A DNA stretch of 25,318 bases from the IMG/VR virus record IMGVR_UViG_3300032093_000771, positions 1 through 25,318 of that record; one strand, written 5' to 3'. The first letter of the stretch is position 1; the number at the start of each line of letters is the position of its first letter. A model generated the notes under the pieces. It was not told the origin of the DNA. It did not search any database and saw only the letters and a program-made list of their open reading frames with translations. Shown here piece by piece: positions 22,098-25,318 of the stretch. A program made the translations under genes and the position numbers. This DNA comes from a virus.

Positions 22098-23687
22098 TTA
22101 TCCCAGCAGCCAAGTTATATCGTCCTGCTGTCCGTTTACTGGCATTTGCCAGGGATTTTGTTGATTTGAACCGTTATTGGGGGTGTAAACTTGGAAGTTT
22201 TGTTCAGTTTTAGTGTATCCGTTGAGGCTAGCGTAAGTCAAATCCATAGCTGTTTGACGGAATCGAAGTGCAGTATCTCGTAAGAAAAGTCCAATGCTAT
22301 ACGGCATAACTAAGTCGTCATTATACCCTTGCAAGGCTTGAGGCTTACCATGCTTCCAAATAAACACTCGCCACTCGTCAAGAAGTCTTTGTGAACGAAT
22401 TAAAGCACTCTTTTCCTCCATAAATGACCTTGCTTTTTCGATAACGAGAGGTCTTGTTCTCTGATTCATACTGAATCCAGGTACCATTCCATCGCCTCTA
22501 TCAAACTTTGTAACGTATAGATCAATTTGTGTACCTACAATTTCAGACTTAGGTGCATAATAGAGATTAGGATAACCCATCTCTTGAATTGTAGTAACGA
22601 CATCCCATCCAATACTTGCATTCTCTACAATGAGCATTGCATTATTCCACTCGATAGCCTTAGATACGAGCATGCGTGCAAAGTCCTTGGTAGGAATTTG
22701 GTCTTTATACTCAGCTACCTGATCAACCGTCAATGTATCTATGACGTGGAAGGTAGAAAAGTCTTTACCGTCACCTCTTGCTACGTCAGCGACAATCATA
22801 TACGTCTTCATTGGGTCAGGATAATTCCAAACCCAATAAGCATGGTTAGGTCCGCTCCTCTCTACAGGCTCTTGTACAGTTGTTTCCTGGTAAAAATTTA
22901 AAATCCCTGGTTCGATCACAGTGTCTCCTGATGTAGAAAAGTCGCAATCACATTCTTGAGCAGCATTACGAGGCCCTAGTTGAGCTGTTTGTTCATCACG
23001 CCATGCTTGATTTCTCTCAGGGTGAACTGTCCATGGAAGACTAATGGGTGTAAATTTATTTTCACCAAGTTGGGCACGTGTAAACTCCTTATGAAACCAG
23101 TTACCGACACCGTTTGGTGTAGATAAGGCAATACATCTACCGCCGGTAGCAAGTGTTTGTTGGGCGGCTGTAAAAATATCTTCGATCCTATCAATAAAGG
23201 CGGCCTCGTCAATTACAAGTAAGGATACTGCTTCTGAACGTGCACTATCGGTAGCAGCTGATACAGCTTTAATTTGTGATCCGTTTTTTAAACGTAGACT
23301 TAAACGGTTATGTTCCAGGACTGGCATTTGCATCCACTGAGGTAAATTATCATAAGCAAATCTTACCTTCGTTACCATGTTTTTTGCAGTAGCTTGAGTA
23401 GTAGCTAGAACAAGAACGTTCTTATCTTGCTCAAACAGCATCATCCACAATGCAAACGCAGAGGTTAGAGTAGAGATACCTAACTGCCTTGACTTGTTTA
23501 TTATAGAATAATCATGTCTTTGTAAGAGTTTAAGTACTTTCTCTTGGAAGGGATAGAGGTTGAAGGTCATTCTCCCCTTAGTTGGGTGCTGGATCGTATA
23601 ATACTTCTTCATGAAGTATACTGGATCCTGTTTACACCTTATAAGTTCTTGCCTTATAGCATCGCTTATAGCTGCGCGTTGACTCAT
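22098..23687 (-). CDS. Terminase large subunit, T4 gp17-like
   Basis: The product is 529 aa (T4 gp17 is 610). It is the packaging motor: an N-terminal ATPase drives DNA through the portal and a C-terminal RNase H-fold nuclease cuts the concatemer. ATPase motifs: INKSRQLGISTLT (63-75), a Walker A variant; LLVIDEAAF (156-164), Walker B with the catalytic Glu161; ALSTPNG (187-193), the coupling motif. Nuclease acids: Asp301 in IVADVARGDG, Glu355 in LIVENASIG, and Asp457/458 in GYNDDLVM. The small-terminase-like N-terminal acidic extension of T4 gp17 is short here. No small terminase subunit (gp16) is recognisable in the window; the 156-aa gene upstream is a candidate only by position. The ATG at 23687 has an upstream TATTTAT motif 30 bases away. 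Confidence 0.95.
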   Translation of the reverse strand: MSQRAAISDAIRQELIRCKQDPVYFMKKYYTIQHPTKGRMTFNLYPFQEKVLKLLQRHDYSIINKSRQLGISTLTSAFALWMMLFEQDKNVLVLATTQATAKNMVTKVRFAYDNLPQWMQMPVLEHNRLSLRLKNGSQIKAVSAATDSARSEAVSLLVIDEAAFIDRIEDIFTAAQQTLATGGRCIALSTPNGVGNWFHKEFTRAQLGENKFTPISLPWTVHPERNQAWRDEQTAQLGPRNAAQECDCDFSTSGDTVIEPGILNFYQETTVQEPVERSGPNHAYWVWNYPDPMKTYMIVADVARGDGKDFSTFHVIDTLTVDQVAEYKDQIPTKDFARMLVSKAIEWNNAMLIVENASIGWDVVTTIQEMGYPNLYYAPKSEIVGTQIDLYVTKFDRGDGMVPGFSMNQRTRPLVIEKARSFMEEKSALIRSQRLLDEWRVFIWKHGKPQALQGYNDDLVMPYSIGLFLRDTALRFRQTAMDLTYASLNGYTKTEQNFQVYTPNNGSNQQNPWQMPVNGQQDDITWLLG

Positions 23688-23715
23688 TTGTACATTTTTA
23701 CAACCTTTTTACCTT

Positions 23716-23724
23716 AATAAATAG
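23716..23724 (-). promoter_or_regulatory. Candidate late-promoter motif CTATTTATT
   Basis: The sense strand reads AAACTATTTATTAAGG, 30 bases before the terminase ATG and immediately after the stop of the 82-aa gene. Confidence 0.5.
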
Positions 23725-23728
23725 TTTG

Positions 23729-23977
23729 CTATTGAAAATCAATAGGAATCTCAAGGGAAACCAGGGGTTTTCGCTGTGAAAGCCGTTCTTTCCATTCGGC
23801 TTTTGAGTATTTAATCCCGTAGAGGTAGTATTCGGGTGCTTTGCTATCTGCATCTGCATAGATTAGAGCAGGTCCATCTACCGAATGCATTCTATTAGGC
23901 TGTCCTTCGGTCTGTAAAAAAGTAATAGTTTTTCCGCAAACGGTATTAAGTGTCTTTACTATAGTTCGTGTTCTCAT
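23729..23977 (-). CDS. Small DGPA-motif protein of unknown function (82 aa)
   Basis: The ATG at 23977 opens MRTRTIVKTLNTVCGKTITF. The middle, NRMHSVDGPALIYAD (28-42) followed by EYYLYGIKYSKAEW (49-62), fits a short repeat type seen in phage and giant-virus proteins, where an H-x-x-DGPA turn is followed by a strand, a Y/W and a G-x-x-(H/Y) turn. Only one unit is present. No catalytic residues are evident. It is a stand-alone gene between the terminator at 24021-24050 and the terminase promoter motif; its own start codon overlaps a TATTTATGA sequence, so its promoter and exact start are uncertain. Function unknown. Confidence 0.6.
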   Translation of the reverse strand: MRTRTIVKTLNTVCGKTITFLQTEGQPNRMHSVDGPALIYADADSKAPEYYLYGIKYSKAEWKERLSQRKPLVSLEIPIDFQ

Positions 23978-24020
23978 AAATACGATTTCTAATATATTAC
24001 TGAAAAGCTTTTAAACTACC

Positions 24021-24050
24021 AACAAAAAACCCGGTTTTTTTAACCGGGCT
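24021..24050 (-). terminator. Intrinsic terminator after the 156-aa gene
   Basis: On the sense strand CCCGGTT and AACCGGG form a 7-bp stem with a 5-base loop of A, followed by TTTTTTGTT. It begins 8 bases past the stop codon at 24056 and separates the lysin-side genes from the terminase side. Strong structure, likely efficient. Confidence 0.88.
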
Positions 24051-24055
24051 TTATA

Positions 24056-24526
24056 TTAGGCTTCTGTTTCTTCTGCTTCTGCCTCCTCTGGTGGTGTTTC
24101 TTCTACACCTTCTTCTGGCTCACCAGCTACTTGCTCTTCTCCTTCGGGACCCTTTGTCTCAATAGGATTACCAACAGCTAATAGACGTGCAATAGCATTG
24201 GTAGCTCTTTCTCTTTCACCAATTGTCTGCAGGTAAAACTTCTTTCCCCCTACTGTAGCCTCGTAAGCCTTACCTAAGAAAGTAAGCATAAAGCTTTGTC
24301 CGTTATGCAAAACGATTCTAAAAGTAGTAGGCTTAGGTGCAATAATGTAAATACCTGTAATGTAGTCCTTGAAAGCCGGAGACATTAACATCTCCAAAGT
24401 CTTACGGAGGGTAGGATACTTTTGCAGGATAAAGTTAATAGGATCATCTTCAAAAGATTGAACTTTTGGTTCCATCCTCTCTATTTCGTTAAGTATTAAT
24501 CTTCTTATTATTTCTCTGTTTGTCAT
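24056..24526 (-). CDS. Unknown late-region protein with acidic C-terminal tail (156 aa)
   Basis: The start chosen is ATG at 24526 (MTNREIIRRLILNEIERMEP); a TTG at 24538 would add four residues. Residues about 20-125 form a folded domain: a helical part with DDPINFILQKYPTLRKTLEMLM, then a beta-rich part with ITGIYIIAPKPTTFRIVLHNGQSFMLTFLGKAYEATVGGKKFYLQTIGERERATNAIARLL. The last 25 residues are nearly all Glu/Pro/Ala/Thr and probably disordered. The N-terminal LNEIERM resembles part of the tag on three other small proteins but lacks the AGI-L/I-x-E core. I recall relatives near terminase genes of aquatic phages, without a known function. Its place just upstream of the large terminase makes a packaging or head role possible. 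It ends at a strong terminator. Confidence 0.7.
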   Translation of the reverse strand: MTNREIIRRLILNEIERMEPKVQSFEDDPINFILQKYPTLRKTLEMLMSPAFKDYITGIYIIAPKPTTFRIVLHNGQSFMLTFLGKAYEATVGGKKFYLQTIGERERATNAIARLLAVGNPIETKGPEGEEQVAGEPEEGVEETPPEEAEAEETEA

Positions 24527-24551
24527 ATTCAAATACAATCTTTATTTAAAT

Positions 24552-24932
24552 TCAAGCTATTATTGAATCAAAAATATCATGGTAAGCTTGAGTCTCGACA
24601 GCAGTATCTTTAAACCATTCTTTAAAGTCTTCTACGTCAATATCTCCATGTCCTTTAGCGTGTCCAAGTGCATTTTCCCAGTATCTACGATAAGCTAAAT
24701 TACTCTTAGGATTAACTTGCTTTGCCTGCAAAAGAGCCTTAAATTCATCTTCTGCTTGAAGTATGCTTTCTACGTCATCTCCTAATTCTCCGTCTTCGTA
24801 CATAAGCTCCGGTGTCATCTGGTAGGCGTAGTTAATTGCATCGTCGTAGATAGAAGTAACATCTACATCTTCTTTTAAAATACCTGCAATCTTTTGCAGT
24901 TGACGTACTTCGTTGATTAGATTCTTTTTCAT
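24552..24932 (-). CDS. Small acidic protein with candidate capsid-targeting N-terminus (126 aa)
   Basis: The N-terminus MKKNLINEVRQLQKIAGILK, followed by E21, is the third copy of the shared tag and ends in L-K-E. The body is acidic and helical (TSIYDDAINYAYQMTPELMY, then LGDDVESILQAEDEFKALLQAK and DVEDFKEWFKDTAVETQAYHDIFDSI) and unlike the bodies of the two other tagged proteins. It lies between the endolysin and the 156-aa gene, more than 6 kb from the other two, so the tag is not simply a local gene duplication. ATG at 24932 follows TTAAAAAAAACA, with no Shine-Dalgarno. Function of the body unknown; an internal head protein is the favoured inference. Confidence 0.7.
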   Translation of the reverse strand: MKKNLINEVRQLQKIAGILKEDVDVTSIYDDAINYAYQMTPELMYEDGELGDDVESILQAEDEFKALLQAKQVNPKSNLAYRRYWENALGHAKGHGDIDVEDFKEWFKDTAVETQAYHDIFDSIIA

Positions 24933-24940
24933 TGTTTTTT

Positions 24941-25318
24941 TTAAGATAGTAAATGATGAAACTCTTTAAAATGTTTTATACGATCGGCAAGGCCAATGGT
25001 ACCTCCGTTAACAAGTTTGGTTGCTTTAGTAACTACTGCATCAGTTGCACCTTGATCGGCTACAGCATTTAGCTTACGGCTATTCCAATACCAGGCTGCA
25101 GATAGTAATGGATATTTAGTAGCTACAAGATCTGGATTTGCTAAAATATCAACACCGATTGCTTTACCGAATGCTGTATAGTTATCTTTTCCTGTTAATT
25201 GAATATAACCTCTTCCTCTGTGCTTCCATCCATCCCCTGATGCTTCAGGTCCGTTACCCATTCTACCTCCGTAAATTAAGTTAGCGATTTTTTCTGGTTT
25301 ACGCTCGTATAATTTTGC
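24941..25318 (-). CDS. GH19 chitinase-like endolysin, 5' end beyond window
   Basis: The frame is open to the right edge; 125 codons plus the stop are visible, so the ATG at 25261 is internal. The visible part reads YERKPEKIANLIYGGRMGNG, then EASGDGWKHRGRGYIQLTGK and NYTAFGKAIGVDIL, followed by AAWYWNSRKLN, the AD pair, and TKLVNGGTIGLADR. This is the C-terminal half of the GH19 lysozyme/chitinase fold found in many phage endolysins, which cut the glycan backbone of peptidoglycan. The first catalytic Glu would lie in the missing N-terminal part. No cell-wall-binding domain follows; the protein stops shortly after the GH19 end at HFKEFHHLLS. It is the only lysis gene in the window; no holin is seen. 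The 126-aa gene follows after 8 bases. Confidence 0.88.
   Translation of the reverse strand, partial: AKLYERKPEKIANLIYGGRMGNGPEASGDGWKHRGRGYIQLTGKDNYTAFGKAIGVDILANPDLVATKYPLLSAAWYWNSRKLNAVADQGATDAVVTKATKLVNGGTIGLADRIKHFKEFHHLLS

Noticed and set aside
23976-23982. Additional TATTTAT motif at the start of the 82-aa gene
   Set aside because: It overlaps the ATG itself (TATTTATGAG), so it cannot be both a normal promoter and the start region unless the real start lies elsewhere; not counted as a promoter.

Overview
The window is a late (virion and lysis) gene block of a tailed, contractile-tail bacteriophage of the T4-like superfamily. Every supported gene is on the minus strand, so the block is read from the right edge to the left. 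Recognisable T4-type parts are the large terminase (gp17), portal (gp20), prohead protease (gp21), scaffold (gp22), major capsid protein (gp23) and three neck/tail-completion proteins (gp13, gp14, gp15), plus a PhoH-like ATPase. The DNA is AT-rich. Almost no start codon has a Shine-Dalgarno sequence; starts are instead preceded by A-rich stretches such as TTTAAAATGAAA. That is typical of Bacteroidota and their phages, so a Bacteroidota host in an aquatic setting is my best guess, made by inference only.

Layout in transcription order: (1) right edge, 25318-23729: the end of a GH19-type endolysin, a small protein with a possible capsid-targeting N-terminus, a 156-aa acidic-tailed protein, a strong terminator, and a small DGPA-motif protein. 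(2) 23687-20127: terminase directly followed by portal, without the sheath and tube genes that separate them in T4. (3) 20094-15985: six unrecognised genes, including a 43-aa very basic protein missed by ordinary ORF size cut-offs. They occupy the place where T4 carries core genes 67 and 68. (4) 15988-12273: protease, scaffold and capsid protein, closed by a strong hairpin terminator. (5) 12136-8904: PhoH-like ATPase, then gp13-, gp14- and gp15-like genes. (6) 8849-1: four large repeat-rich fibre-like genes built from TGSL and TASYA repeats, with two small genes between them. The last fibre has a six-unit kelch-like array and runs off the left edge just as an S74-type chaperone domain seems to begin.

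The most interesting signals are: (a) a shared N-terminal helix ending in L/I-x-E on three small proteins, with its Q-x-L/I-A-G-I core also forming the C-terminus of the scaffold, which suggests a capsid-targeting signal cut by the gp21-type protease; (b) a recurrent sense-strand motif, (A/G)(C/A)TATTTAT(T/A), immediately upstream of about ten genes, a candidate late promoter; (c) a GATFTPG-type motif shared by the mature N-arm of the capsid protein and a 299-aa protein of the core region; (d) a kelch-like fibre whose repeats are nearly identical except at two adjacent residues and one loop.
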